The notes under the pieces: generated by a model | The model's input: only the letters and a program-made list of their open reading frames with translations | Databases searched by the model: none | Told to the model about the DNA's origin: nothing | Shown: positions 50,211-61,008 of the stretch, in pieces | Position numbering within the stretch: the first letter of the stretch is position 1 | How the letters are laid out: every line of letters begins with the position of its first letter | NCBI RefSeq assembly: GCF_030272615.1 | Contig: NC_081415.1 | Coordinates: 627,131,740 to 627,195,739, forward strand | From: Cryptomeria japonica | Taxonomy: Eukaryota > Streptophyta > Pinopsida > Cupressales > Cupressaceae | DNA: 64,000 nucleotides | Reading direction: 5' to 3' | Program-made: the position numbers and the translations under genes

Positions 50211-51284
50211 CTATTCTATCAGTGGAGGAGTGTTCCTATCACCATTTAGATTTGATTTCTTGATCCATTGTTTTGAGAATTTCTGCTTTACTTCTTCCAC
50301 CTTTTCTTTACCTTTCAAACTAGCACCATTATTGTTTACCGGTGAGGACTTGCTTCTACAAAATTTAGCAATATGTCCAATCTTGTTACAGGAATAACAA
50401 GTCACATTATTTTTCTGAATAGCTTTCCCATATCCTCTGCCGGTTTGTGTTCTGCATTGATTAGATAAGTGTCCAAATCTTCCACAAACATAACATCTTA
50501 CATTCATTTTGCAATTCTCTGAATTATGACCAATTTTGTTGCATTTGGAACATTGACCGGTGGGTGTATTGGTACTCTGATAATTTCTAGATCTACATTG
50601 ATTTTCTCTATGACCATACTTGTTATAGTTAAAGCATTTACCATTAAATTTATAAGCAGTAGGTTGTCTTACCAATTTGTCTTGATCTTGTGTGTTTGCA
50701 GTACCGGAGCTTTCACCAACTTCAAAGCCAAGGCCATTAGTGTCACAATTAGGTTTCTGATTCTTCAGCAAGTCACCAAGTTCTTCTGAGCTTTTCTTGA
50801 ATTTTTCTTTATGTTGATTTGCAGCAGCCAGTTCTCCTTCCAAGATACCTTTTTGCCTCATGAGTTCATTTGACTCATTCTGTGCATGCATCAGATTTGT
50901 CTTCAACATATCATTTTCATAACTAAGTTTTGTGTTTTCATTTGCAACATCATTCATTCCTCTAGTCAGGTCTTCTTCATTCTTCTTCCTATCTTCAATT
51001 TATTTACAAAATCTCATAGTCATATCCTGCATCTCATTCTTTGTTGTCATGTTTTCTTGTTTCGGCTTATTCATCAGATCACTAAGAGTTTCCTTTTCAT
51101 CATTCTCATTTTGCATCTTTTCACAAAGTTCTCTTCTTTTATTCCTTGCAATGGTAAGATTTTCTTGAAGTGCTTGAATAATATCCTGTGCAGCATTTAG
51201 ATCATCTTCAAGTTTGACATTTTTTAACTTTTCTACATCATAGTCTGAGAGAGATCCATCTAATTGCTTCATGAAGTTTTCCAT
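50211..51284 (-). pseudogene. C ORF1: coiled coil plus CCHC knuckles
   Basis: Starts at ATG 51282-51284 (M-E-N-F-M-K-Q-L-D), 71 bases inside the 5' LTR. About 190 residues of coiled coil precede G-L-G-F-E-V-G near 50725-50745. Four knuckles follow between about 50650 and 50340; the first has lost its second Cys (C-F-N-Y), the other three are complete. A basic tail ends at 50211. The only break is a TAA at 50998-51000, where CAA would give glutamine. The family-wide absence of a capsid domain means ORF1 alone is unlikely to form particles. I infer an RNA-binding role. Confidence 0.85.
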
Positions 51285-51341
51285 TTATACCGGTGTCAAG
51301 ATATTCCCCAAGTTGTTAGGCTTTTGAAAATAGAGGACCAA

Positions 51342-51353
51342 GCTCTGATACCA
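51342..51353 (-). other. C primer binding site
   Basis: Minus-strand TGGTATCAGAGC two bases inside the 5' LTR, a full match to the initiator-Met site. Confidence 0.92.
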
Positions 51354-51355
51354 AT

Positions 51356-52153
51356 TGTTAGGATTCTCACAAATACTGAGAGGGGGGGTGAATCAGTATA
51401 TGACCGGTTATAAGATTTTCTTAACTTAAAACATGTAGAGCATATTAATATAGTATACCGGTAAACAAAAAGTAATGCAATAAACAGAGAAAACAGCAAT
51501 CACGTGAAAAACACACCATAACACAGTAGTTTAACGAGGAAACCCAGTGTGGGAAAAACCTCGGTGGGATTTGTGACCCACAATATTCACTTACTGGCCA
51601 ATAAGAGAATATTACTGCTACAAGAGGGGCCTGCACATGCAGGAAGGCCAAGTGTCTAGAGCTCACCGCTCAATTACAAAATGGGAAGTCTCATTGACTT
51701 ACAAAATGGATTATATAAATCCAATGTCTTGTACTACTTCAAAATAGCATCTACTATACCAGATCCAGTACCGGTTTATAGCTCTGCTTCATACATAAAC
51801 CCTTAACCTATAATTCGCATAATAGGTCTACCTTATTTTGCCTGTATATTTTCTTCCATCTATTACAGAATGTTTTACAATGATCTCTTATATATATGAG
51901 TCATTTTACAACTTGCCAATTTGGCTTACAATGATTTTACAATAATTAACAAAATATATTACAATCAAAATTCTTGTCAGCTTTTGTGTCGGTATGCTTC
52001 CTTTCACTATCATTGGTCTCTGTGCCGGTGTAGAGTCTGTCTTTGCTAGTGCCAATAAATTGCCTTGCTAGTGTCATAGGATTGTAAGGTTGCCATCAAT
52101 GACAAAACCTTCAATCACCTACAATATCTCATTGGAGTGTGCATTTGCCAATA
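51356..52153 (-). repeat. 5' LTR of C
   Basis: 798 bp, homologous to the 3' LTR with scattered, mostly transition differences. Its end reads CCAATA where CCAACA is expected. Confidence 0.9.
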
Positions 52154-53082
52154 GTACCAAGTGGCGAAGCCACCGGTGCAAGTGAGGAGGTAATAAAGGA
52201 TAAAACATCAAAGGAGAAAATAGGGGAATCTGGAAGGGAGCCAATTGTTGGCCCATCATTATTGACAATTCACACTCTCAAGTAGAAAAGAAAACCATCA
52301 TAGAGATGAGTCCCACTGAACTAATGATGATGGATGCTCAGAAACTAATGAAGGAGGGAACTATAGACAAGGGGATTATAGATCAATCAATCACTGTTCT
52401 ACATAGATTGGTCCCAAAGTGTAAGATTGAAAATTAAGTGAGCCCTTTTGGTAGGCTTAAGGTAATCACTGAGCACATATCAAATGACTTTCAATCCTTA
52501 TAGAAAATCTATGATCGACAAGCATTAGAAAGATTTAATCAGGCTAAGAGAGCGACTTTTGATCAAGTAATTGAGACAGAGAAGAAAAAGATTGAAGAGA
52601 AACTAATTCTAATAGAAAATTCTTTGAAACAATGTATAAATATATATAGGGTATGTTGCAATACTTAAATACTTACAAAAAATGTAGATAAAAAGATAAA
52701 AGAGATACAGGAGAAAATTGCTAGTATTGCTAACTCTTTTGATGGATTAATTTCATTGACTACATCAATTGATGGTCAAATTTTGATTTTGGAGCATCAA
52801 ATTTATTCTCTTGAGAAGGAAAGAGATAAAATAATTCAGAGACCCAGAAGTCTGAGAGGTTTGGTGAGTCCAAGATTGGATTCACTCTGTGTACATAAGA
52901 ATGAATGCATGGATATGCTAGGAAAGCCCACACCGGTAGAGGTAAATGAGAAAGAATATTTTGCACATTTATTGAGTGGTCTTGTATCTATCTCTAGCAC
53001 ATTCAAAATTGATTGGGATACTTATGTCGAGTTACTAGAGAAAGCTTGTCCAAAAATTTTGAAATTGGTCAAGCGCTGGTAA
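52154..53082 (+). pseudogene. B ORF2, part 3 (C-terminus)
   Basis: Matches element A 10105-11111: I-D-Q-S-I-T-V-L-H-R-L-V-P (52383-52421), the Asp/Lys-rich helices, T-S-I-D-G-Q-I near 52765, R-G-L-V-S-P-R-L-D-S-L near 52855-52890 and G-K-P-T-P near 52920. The last 109 codons are open and end TAA at 53080-53082. Several earlier stops occur (for example 52435 and 52501). Mostly alpha-helical in appearance, with no recognised domain. Confidence 0.8.
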
Positions 53083-53350
53083 GACATTCTTGGAGGTATT
53101 CAGGGTATAGTTCTTATTCTTTCACATTCTTTTTACAATTTTTTGGGGATTGATGTCAAAGGGGAGGTAGTCTAGATGTAAAAAAGAATAAAGAGTTGCA
53201 TACATTAGGGGGAGTTACAGAATTTTGAAGTTTTTGGAGATGGAGTATTTTGCATATTCATCTTGGAGGGAGCAGGGCAGGATGAAACCGGCAGATGAAA
53301 CCTTGACCATTTTTCACACGAGTGTTGCCATCAATGCCAAAGGGGGAGAT
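53083..53350 (+). other. B 3' untranslated region and polypurine tract
   Basis: Non-coding. It ends with GCCAAAGGGGGAGAT (53336-53350) immediately before the 3' LTR. The same 15 bases precede the 3' LTR of copia E. Confidence 0.8.
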
Positions 53351-53750
53351 TGTTGGCAATTCACACTCTATTGGTTGGTTTCACTATGTTGTCATTGATG
53401 GCAACATGATTTTGTGTTGCGGCTTCACATGTTGTGCAGGCAGGCACTTCATAGATTCTAAACTGGCACCGGCACCGGCACCGACAGGACAAAAGGATTT
53501 CTTTGGTCACCGGCAATGCAAGCCGACATGGTATAGAAAAGGTTATTGGTATTGGAGGTGGACATATCTTGGATCCGGCATCAGCAATTTATTTTAATGT
53601 TTATTAATTTGTGATATCTACCGACATGTAATCTGATATTGTATATATCTTTGTAAGCCAACATAAGGCATAAATTTGTATAGGGTATATAGGGCAAATT
53701 GATTAGATCATTTTGAATAATAAGAGTAAGGATATGGATGTAATGGAATG
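53351..53750 (+). repeat. 3' LTR of B, left part
   Basis: Begins TGTTGGCAATTCACAC and aligns with 31257 onwards. It is cut by D after the TSD GAATG (53746-53750). Confidence 0.92.
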
Positions 53751-54091
53751 TGTTATCATTGTTTGAAAAATGGGTTTTCCTTTCCCATAATTGGCTATGA
53801 TCTTCAAATTTTGAGTAAGACACATTATCAATTGCTTCAGGTCTGTGTTGGGTCTTAAGGGTTTAGGGTTTTTTATTTTAAATTGCTTAATGTTTGATAA
53901 AAAACCCTCTAGTTTCTATTCCTTCGTTACTTTATCCACTTAAGTAATGGGTCCTGGGGTCATAGGAACTGTCCCCCCTTGTCATTTGCCTAGGCAGTCA
54001 TATGAATTAATCATAAAATTTATGCCTTATGTATTTTCCTCCTAATGTTGTCAGGTCCAGTAAGTGGTGTGCATCTCTCAAGTGGATCTAT

Positions 54092-55540
54092 GGTTTTTGC
54101 TATTTCGCTAGGAAAAGTTGCACATGGTTTAAAACCCGCGAAGTTGCGAAAAGGCTTTGCGTTCTAAAGGGCGATTTTGGTCTGGTCTAAAGAGGTCTCA
54201 TCTTGTCCAAGATCCAACGGCTAGCGTTATTTCATAGCCTAAACCTGCAAGCGAAATACCTTAAGCGAAATGGTGAAAGCTTTTGGTGGGACCCTGCATG
54301 CGAGGATTTTCTAAGTGACTAAAAAGTGATCAAGTCCCATTTGATCTAACGGTTCGTGCTATTTCGCAGAATGAAAATGCTCAATAGTTATCTTTCGCGA
54401 AGTTGTGAAATGACATGGCATTCCAAGTAGACAATCTAGTTGGTCAAGAGGGCGAGTAAGATGGTGGCACGTGGCAGAAGCTACAATAGTTAGCAAGCCA
54501 GGTCTAAGAGTTAAAAGGTGGGTCCTAGAGGTGAGTCATGCCACGGGATAAGAAGTGACCTAGCAAATGCAGGTGGTAAGAATTAATTGGAACCTAGTGT
54601 TTTCTCTCGGCAAATGAAAGACTGACATGTCAGCTCTAAAAGTGACTAGATGCCAGGTGTTCGAGGTTGAGTTAGAGGGCCCACGTCTGTCGGAGTCTGT
54701 TCAGATGGTTAAGCACCGAACAAGTAGAAAATGATCTGACGGCCCTCGTGATTTCACAAGAATAAGATGCTCATGCTTTATACCCTACGAAATGGCGGAA
54801 AGGTTTTTCATCCCCAAAGGCAGATAAAGCATAGGGTTAAAAGAGGATCGACTTTGTTTTGATCCAACGACCGGCGCTATTTTGCGGGTGCGAGATGCTT
54901 GAAGGATATGCTTCGCGAAATAGCGAAAGTAAAAAGGGTTCATCCAGGTGTCATGATAGATGGTGACGTGTCCATAGACACATGGTTTTAGAAGAAGTTG
55001 AGGGCCTGCCAAGGTGAAACCGATGGTATAAAGGAGAGACATGTGGCTGACGTTGAATTAAATGCAAAGGGTTTTCCAAAGCCAATGGATGAGTGCCACG
55101 TGGTAGCCAGTAGCCAATGAAAAGGCAGTGTAAGTAAAGCAAGCATAAGGGTTTCCCTTAAAGGATGGTCATCTCCGAATTGATCCAACGCTTCACGCTC
55201 TTTCTCAACCTGAAGTTGATAGATGTTTAAGCTTCGCGAAATAGCGAAAAACCACTAGCAGTTAAAGTAAAGGCGCGGTTAGAAAAGATGTTGACGGTTT
55301 TGATCAAAGTTAAACACCGAGTAGTTAGAGTTCCATCTAACGCCAGGTGTTGTTTCGCGAAGGAGAAGTGCTCGAAAGATAAAGTCTGCAAAATGGTGAA
55401 AAGAAGGTGGGGCCTAGTGTGGAGGCAAGGCTATTAAGTCAATATAACGGTCGATCAAGTTTCTTTTGATCAAATGGTTGGTGCTATTTCACAGGATGAA
55501 ATTGCCTAAAGGTTATTCTTCGTGAAGTTATGAAAGAGCA
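54092..55540 (+). repeat. Array of about eight hairpin-forming repeats in D
   Basis: Units near 54092, 54209, 54339, 54733, 54859, 55180, 55333 and 55467 share a GATCCAACG...GCTATTTCGC left arm and a TTCGCGAAATAGCGAAA right arm some 25-40 bases later. In the unit at 54859 the arms CGCTATTTTGCG and CGCGAAATAGCG pair over 12 bases with one G-U. Spacing between units is irregular. No gene is seen in this stretch. Confidence 0.8.
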
Positions 55541-55910
55541 AAAGGAAAGAAATGCAGGAATCAAATGGTCCGTTGGAGCGAAAATACAAATTCTCTCATG
55601 AATTCAATTTTGAAGGGACGGCCAAAGCATGCGGAATCAATGTTGCAGTTAAGAGCCTGGGTACTATATATGATTTCCTATCAACCAGATGAAGGTATCT
55701 TTCTAAAGAATTATTGCAGAGGAGCAGATACAAGGCCATTTTCTTCAAATACAGAGCAAGTCAATTGAGTTGCAAAGCTAATTCACTTGAGCTAAAAACA
55801 GGTTTTCTTGTACTCTCATGTAGCAATTTCTTTGTGGTGTGCTTTAAATAAGATATTGATTTGTCACAGAACCATTTGGGGGCAGTATTTTGATTTCTTA
55901 CATTTTCAAA

Positions 55911-58900
55911 ATGGCACCTAAGAGAGAATTTTCTGGGAAAGTCAATTATCCGAAGAGAGTCATTTGTGATGATTTTCTTGAGCAGTTGACATTGTCAACT
56001 AATCAGGCATCTAAGGCAAAAGAATTAGTGCCTGGAGCTCCTCATTTGAAAATAGGAGAAGGGCTATATGACAAGGGTAACTGGTTGAGAGATCTGCAGG
56101 TTGGATTGTCTAGGTTGGGGTTATTCAAGGTTGGATTTGGAATGAGGAATTCTCCGGCCCCACAAAATAGCATCTGGGAATTAGATGTAGGGAAGTTGGT
56201 AGTCCCAGGAGTATTTATGGATATGGATCTGTTGACCCAAATTGCACTTAATTATGATCCAGTCACAAGAAGCATTCGGGATATAAATGGAAAAGCCCTT
56301 ATTGAGATTAATACTGAAGAGTTCAGAAGTGCTTTCGGGCTAAATGAGTTTACAAATTTTCTTAACCCATAAATTTCAAATCATTAGCTCAAGTATACAA
56401 TGCACAGAGGAATCATCTTAGGAGTGGGCCTCTTAAGGAATTTTTTGTGAAGATAGGTGGGTTGACTGTTGTAGGACCCAACACAGAAGAGCCCTTCTCA
56501 TTAAATTTTCTCACCCTCAGAGCTAAGGGAATGTATTGGTCACTTTGCCAAGTTTTGGGAGAAGATGTTGAAGCGAATATGCCCAATCACTACTTGTTAA
56601 TGATTGCTCAGATTTTAAATCCTTCCCTTGCAGTAACATTTGATTATGCTTCTTTCATTTCTCATGCTATCCATGGAGGGTTAGTAGGAATAAAGAATGG
56701 AAAGGTGGATAGGCCTTTCGGATGGTACTCACTCCTGATGCATCTATTTCTATTCAAAGGAGGTGATTACTTTGCCAGTGGACTAAACCTTATCAAAGAG
56801 AAGGGAGGAGAAAAGATGTTAGTGCAACTATGGAGTATTGTCTTGTCATGGGATAGAGAGGATGCCAGTTTCTTGAAGTTTGATAAATATTTTGCATCCA
56901 AGATCAGGACTCTCCTCTACTCGGAGAACCCAAGAATCCCCAAGGTTCTTTTGGAATTCATTAGACCAAAAGAATTTGCAGAGAGCATAAAGATTGTTCA
57001 CAATTGGGGTGACATTTATCTGTACCCAGTCTCAACAGTTTTCAAAGTTTTTGGTTTCAAAGGCACTCCATTCTTGTTGCCCTATCAGGTCCCTCTCAAA
57101 GTGGGAATTGCAGAAGTCCTTAGACAAATTGGTAGTGTACAAGAGGCAGAACTGACAGGCAGGGGTAAAGGGACTATTTTCCCTATGGTTACCATAGCCC
57201 ACCAATTTGTAATAACTAAGGGAGGTTGGAATTGTTTTGAGGATTTTCTCAAACCTTATCATTTGTCAACTGCAATATCTAGGTGTGCCAATCCAGAAGA
57301 CTTCTTTAATGGCATGTTTAGAAAGAGAGCAACGTGCAGAGGTAGACCCCATCAATTTCAGTTTCCTAAAGACCTCATTAGAAATGAATTTGATTTGGAT
57401 GAGCAGGAAATGAGGAAGGAGAAATGGATGGCTTATAAGAAAGCCTTAGACTTTGTGCATCAGTTTGATGCTAGCTATGACCCATTGTCTAGCTTTTTCC
57501 CTCTAAAGGAAAAAATAAAGTTTTTAATTGTTTGCTTTGAGGATGTGATGCAGACCCTAAAGGAGAAGAGGGAAGTTGTGATTAAAAGCAACCTTGAAAA
57601 GGCAAGAATGATTCTAAGTAGGTCTGCCTCCACCAAAGCAATCCCTCCTGGTGACTACACCCTGCACAAGAAAACTAGTTATAGTGTGTTGATGCCTACA
57701 AAAGGGGAGCCCTCTACCTCCAAATGAAAGAGGAAGATACAAGATGTCATTGAAATCCAAGAGAGCCCAAAGAAGTAGAGAGTAGGGAAAGAAGTACAAT
57801 CTGATACACCTTTGTACTCTCCATCCCAATCCCCTATCCACATAAGAGATGAGCAAGCAGCAGCTGAGCAACTTCTACAATAAGGTGGTTTAGGAGAAAT
57901 TGCCTATACATATGATGAAGTAGAGGAGGGTATGCCAGAAGAACCCCTTGCTACTGAAATGAACATCACTACCACTGAACTCAAAGGCCAAGAGTTGGAT
58001 CCTGAGATAAAGCAAGCCAGTGATGACTTTTTGGCTGACAATAATTTTGTTACCTTAGGAGCATTTATGCAGTTTGTATGGAAACAAAATATAGATAAAT
58101 ACAATGCAAGATGCGAGAAAAGAAAAGGTGAAGAGCTCAGCAAAGATCCATCTCGGGTAGAGGAAGAAATAAAATAGGAAATGATGGAATAATTTAAGAC
58201 CATCACTCCTGAGCAAGGAAGAGACATGGTGGCACAAGCTGGAGTGCTTATTCTCCCTGAGTGGGACATAGCAGATGCCCTGGTTCTGGAGGCAATAAGG
58301 AAAGAAACCAAGCCTATGGAGAGAATCACTTTCAGCAAGGATAATGCTGCACTAGTCATGTGGTCTCTCAAGAGAGATGAGAGTAAGAGAAGAAAAGATA
58401 CCCCAAGGTCAAGTTACCTTGGTGGAATGATAGTGAAGAGAGTGCATAACATAGGGATGGTAGAAGTTGCTAGTACTATGTTAGAAACTGCAAAATTTAG
58501 TGTTGTAGTAGTAGAAAATGAGGCCAAGGAGAAAGCAGACCTCCAAGTCAAGTTGGAGACAATTCTTAAGGCCTATAACAGTCTTAAGGAAGAGGTAAGA
58601 GGTAGAGATAGCATCATTGCTAAGCTACAAAGCCAGTTGCCAGGATAGTACCATCAAGGTGAGTCTTCAACACTAATGATCTCCTCTTCTCCTGCAAGAC
58701 CTCCACCTACTAGCCCCATCATTGAGTTCCCACCATCTCTGACACCTTCCAGCTCTCAAATGGTTGAGATTACTCCTCAAGAGCTAGAGAATTTAAAACA
58801 GGCTCAGGCCTTGTATGCAAAGAAATATGAGGAGAGAGTAAGGGCTACTATTTCAAGTTTTGAAGATACAATGAGTGCCTCATTGCTATATAGTAATATA

Positions 58901-59551
58901 AGCAAGATTTTGGAAATGAGGAATGAGCTCAATGGAGATAAAGCCATTCTGATACCTATTTTTGACAAATGGAGGCCTAGAGAGTAGGACTTGGAGTTTA
59001 TTTGTGCCTCTTATGATGAGGCAGGGGCCAATCCTATCATCAAATCCACTTGTGATACCACCAAGGATCTAGTGAAACTAGCAGAAGGTGTGGATAATGT
59101 TGATAGAAAAATTAACTTGTACATAAAGGAATATACTGATCAAGTTTTTGAGTTTCTCCCAAGAATTTTTGCCAGCCCAGATCAACTGAAGGACAAGCAA
59201 GTGTGGCTCAAGGAATTAGAGGCCAAATTTTTAGCTAGGATTAAAGGCATTATTGATCTAGATGATGCTTCCTTCTTTTTTGTGACAATTTAGGAGATGG
59301 AGAAAATCAAGTCTCATTATGCTTTTCTCAATTCAGAGGTTAACAAAATGAGAAATTCTTGGAAAAGGTTGACCAAGGCTAAGACAAAAGTGATTGATTT
59401 CACGTGGCCAACTGATGATGTGTACAATGAATGGACAATGAAATATGCCATCCAGGATGCAGAGCAGTTAGAGGGCGCTCCTGAACAGTTAGAAGAGGTT
59501 GCAACCGGATAGCAAGTTGAAGAAGCTACAGAGGTCAAAAAGGACTTGTAA
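55911..59551 (+). pseudogene. D long ORF, function unknown
   Basis: Starts at ATG 55911 (M-A-P-K-R-E-F). After a frameshift near 56370 one frame continues to TAA 59549-59551 with in-frame stops at 57725 (TGA), 57776, 57881, 58175, 58190, 58646, 58985, 59291 and 59510 (TAG or TAA). N-terminal part: an I-N-T-E-E-F-R-S-A-F-G-L-N block near 56308-56345. Middle: L-R-A-K-G-M-Y-W and F-D-Y-A-S-F-I-S-H-A-I then P-F-G-W-Y-S-L-L-M-H-L-F-L-F (56520-56760). C-terminal half: charged, helical or coiled coil. The order of blocks is reminiscent of ORF2 in A/B/C and of 'putative plant transposon protein' sequences, but identity is low and this is inference. The 426-codon stretch 56447-57727 has no break. Confidence 0.7.
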
Positions 59552-60472
59552 CCATTTTTGCAAAAGGTTTTGTAACTTCTTCTTGAGAAGCAATGATTGT
59601 AACAAATTCTCCTAGGAAAGTCTAAAGCTTTGTGCATCCATAATGTTATAAATGGATACCAGGACTAGTAAAAAAAAAGATCGCAAAGAATTGTAAGAAA
59701 ACACTGCAAAAATTTATCTGAGCTTTTCTAAGTTTAATGGAGAATATTCAAAAGTTTTTGTAATACTTTCCTAAAGATAATATCAATATATAGACCATTA
59801 GTTTTGAGTAAAGCTTTGTGTTGTCTTCAAATGTGTTTGCAATTATTTATTGTTTCATACTGAATAATCCAGGGTTATTTTGTCTGAATAGGGGTTGTAA
59901 GGCAACTTTTAGTAGATGTGTTTGCTAGCTTTTCCCTTTAGGAGGGAAATTAAATATGCGGGGATCACTTCTACTGGTAAATTACCTGTGAGACATCTTG
60001 AATCTTGATGAGCATAAATTCTCATGTATGTCAGGCATATATAGGGATTAACAGAAGCTGAGCCAATGGGATGTGTAGAGATCTTCTGTTCGGGGAGTAT
60101 TGTTTGAATTTCGATGACTCTATGACCTTGGATAAGGCACTGGTATAGATCAAGGTTGTCCATTGTATGTTTTGTAGATCAAAATACTGAATATGAGTAT
60201 AATTTTCATTCCTTTGTTTCAATCAGTTTCAAGGTGATTAGATCCACTGGTTTTCTGGACTGGTTTGCTGTGGATTTATCTTTTGAAAGTGTGAATTTAG
60301 TTCACAAAGGTATACCCGCCTGGACTCTGAGTAAGTCCGAAGTGTAGAAGGTTAAATCAAACCTTGTCATATGTTGTCCTAAGAGTTTCCTTCCCCTTTA
60401 ACATCTCTCCTACACAGAGTTTAATCATCTTATTATAAGGATGTTGAAGTGAATAGAATTTTGAAGACAACA
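59552..60472. other. D 3' non-coding end
   Basis: About 920 bp, AT-rich, with no supported coding sequence and no copy of the left end of D. Confidence 0.6.
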
Positions 60473-61008
60473 GAATGGATATGCGATTTTAATTATTCAA
60501 AGAGATTATGTATGTGAGGAATTTATTGTAAGGGTTATTCTGGTAAAGGGGTTTAGGGTTTCAACCAAAATAGATAGAGCTTAAACCAGAACTATATTCT
60601 AGCATAGAAGATGTTATCTTAGCAATTCACACTTCTCCGAATTGTTGTCTAAAATTTTATGTAGTCATTGAGGCTCCTATTGTGATTGAGCAGTGTGTTC
60701 TAGGCTGTAAGCCTTCTCGCAAGTGCAGGCCCATCATATATTGTAATATCTCTTCATATGGCCAGTGGATTGATATTGTGGGTCACAAATCCCACCGCAG
60801 TTTTTCCTCATTGAGGTTTTCCATGTATACATTTGTGTGTTATGGTTCTCATTTATGTGTTTGTCTTTTGGTTTCTTTACTTATTTCAATTTTGTCTATA
60901 CCGGTAAAACCAGTTGGTATATGAGTGTTTTGTTAAGGCTAAAATCTATTATTCCAGTATAACATTGATTCACCCCCCACCCCCTCTCAGTGTTATTGGT
61001 TTCCAACA
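60473..61008 (+). repeat. 3' LTR of B, right part
   Basis: Continues the LTR after the D insertion and ends GTTTCCAACA. Its stem-loop reads ATAACATTGA...TCAGTGTTAT, with a U-G pair where the 5' LTR has a mismatch. Confidence 0.92.

Larger units (their letters stand above)
44409..52153 (-). mobile_element. C: pol-less copia-like LTR element
   Basis: The 5' LTR is 51356-52153 (798 bp). The 3' LTR is 44409-46376, about 799 bp once S2 and its TSD are removed. The flanks GCACT (44404-44408) and GTACC (52154-52158) look like a TSD degraded by two transitions. It encodes ORF1 and ORF2 and no pol. This is the best preserved member of the A/B/C family in the window, with ORF1 broken once and ORF2 by eight in-frame stops and a late frameshift. 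Confidence 0.9.
53751..60472 (+). mobile_element. D: 6.7-kb TG...CA unit with a long ORF and no visible LTR pair
   Basis: Flanked by a perfect 5-bp TSD GAATG (53746-53750 and 60473-60477). It starts TGTTATCATTG and ends GAAGACAACA, an LTR-like TG...CA with a short terminal inverted match (TGTT[A/G]TC). I find no repeat between its two ends, no PBS or polypurine tract, and no pol. It contains a hairpin-repeat array (54092-55540) and a decayed ORF of about 1,210 codons (55911-59551). The simplest reading is a giant solo LTR with coding capacity, or an LTR-less derivative. Other transposon classes fit the 5-bp TSD less well. Confidence 0.75.
31257..61008 (+). mobile_element. B: pol-less copia-like LTR element, split by F, C and D
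   Basis: The TSD GTACT is perfect at 31252-31256 and 61009-61013. The 5' LTR is 31257-32182. The 3' LTR starts at 53351 and resumes at 60473 after the D insertion. Own sequence is 31257-34241, 42757-44408, 52154-53750 and 60473-61008. It encodes ORF1 (coiled coil and CCHC knuckles) and ORF2 (unknown), with no recognisable protease, integrase or RT. The two LTRs are clearly diverged, as expected for a host of three later insertions. Confidence 0.9.

Noticed and set aside
54092-55540. CRISPR array
   Set aside because: Units are degenerate, irregularly spaced and lie in a plant retroelement; there are no regular spacers and no cas genes.
57725-59512. A changed genetic code (TAG/TAA read as glutamine), suggested by many in-frame stops in long conserved frames
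   Set aside because: TGA stops are equally common, frameshifts also occur, and intact stretches use normal stops. Mutation of silenced copies explains it better.
53751-60472. D as a CACTA or Mutator DNA transposon
   Set aside because: The 5-bp TSD and TG...CA ends do not match the 3-bp (CACTA) or about 9-bp (Mutator) TSDs, and no long terminal inverted repeats are visible.
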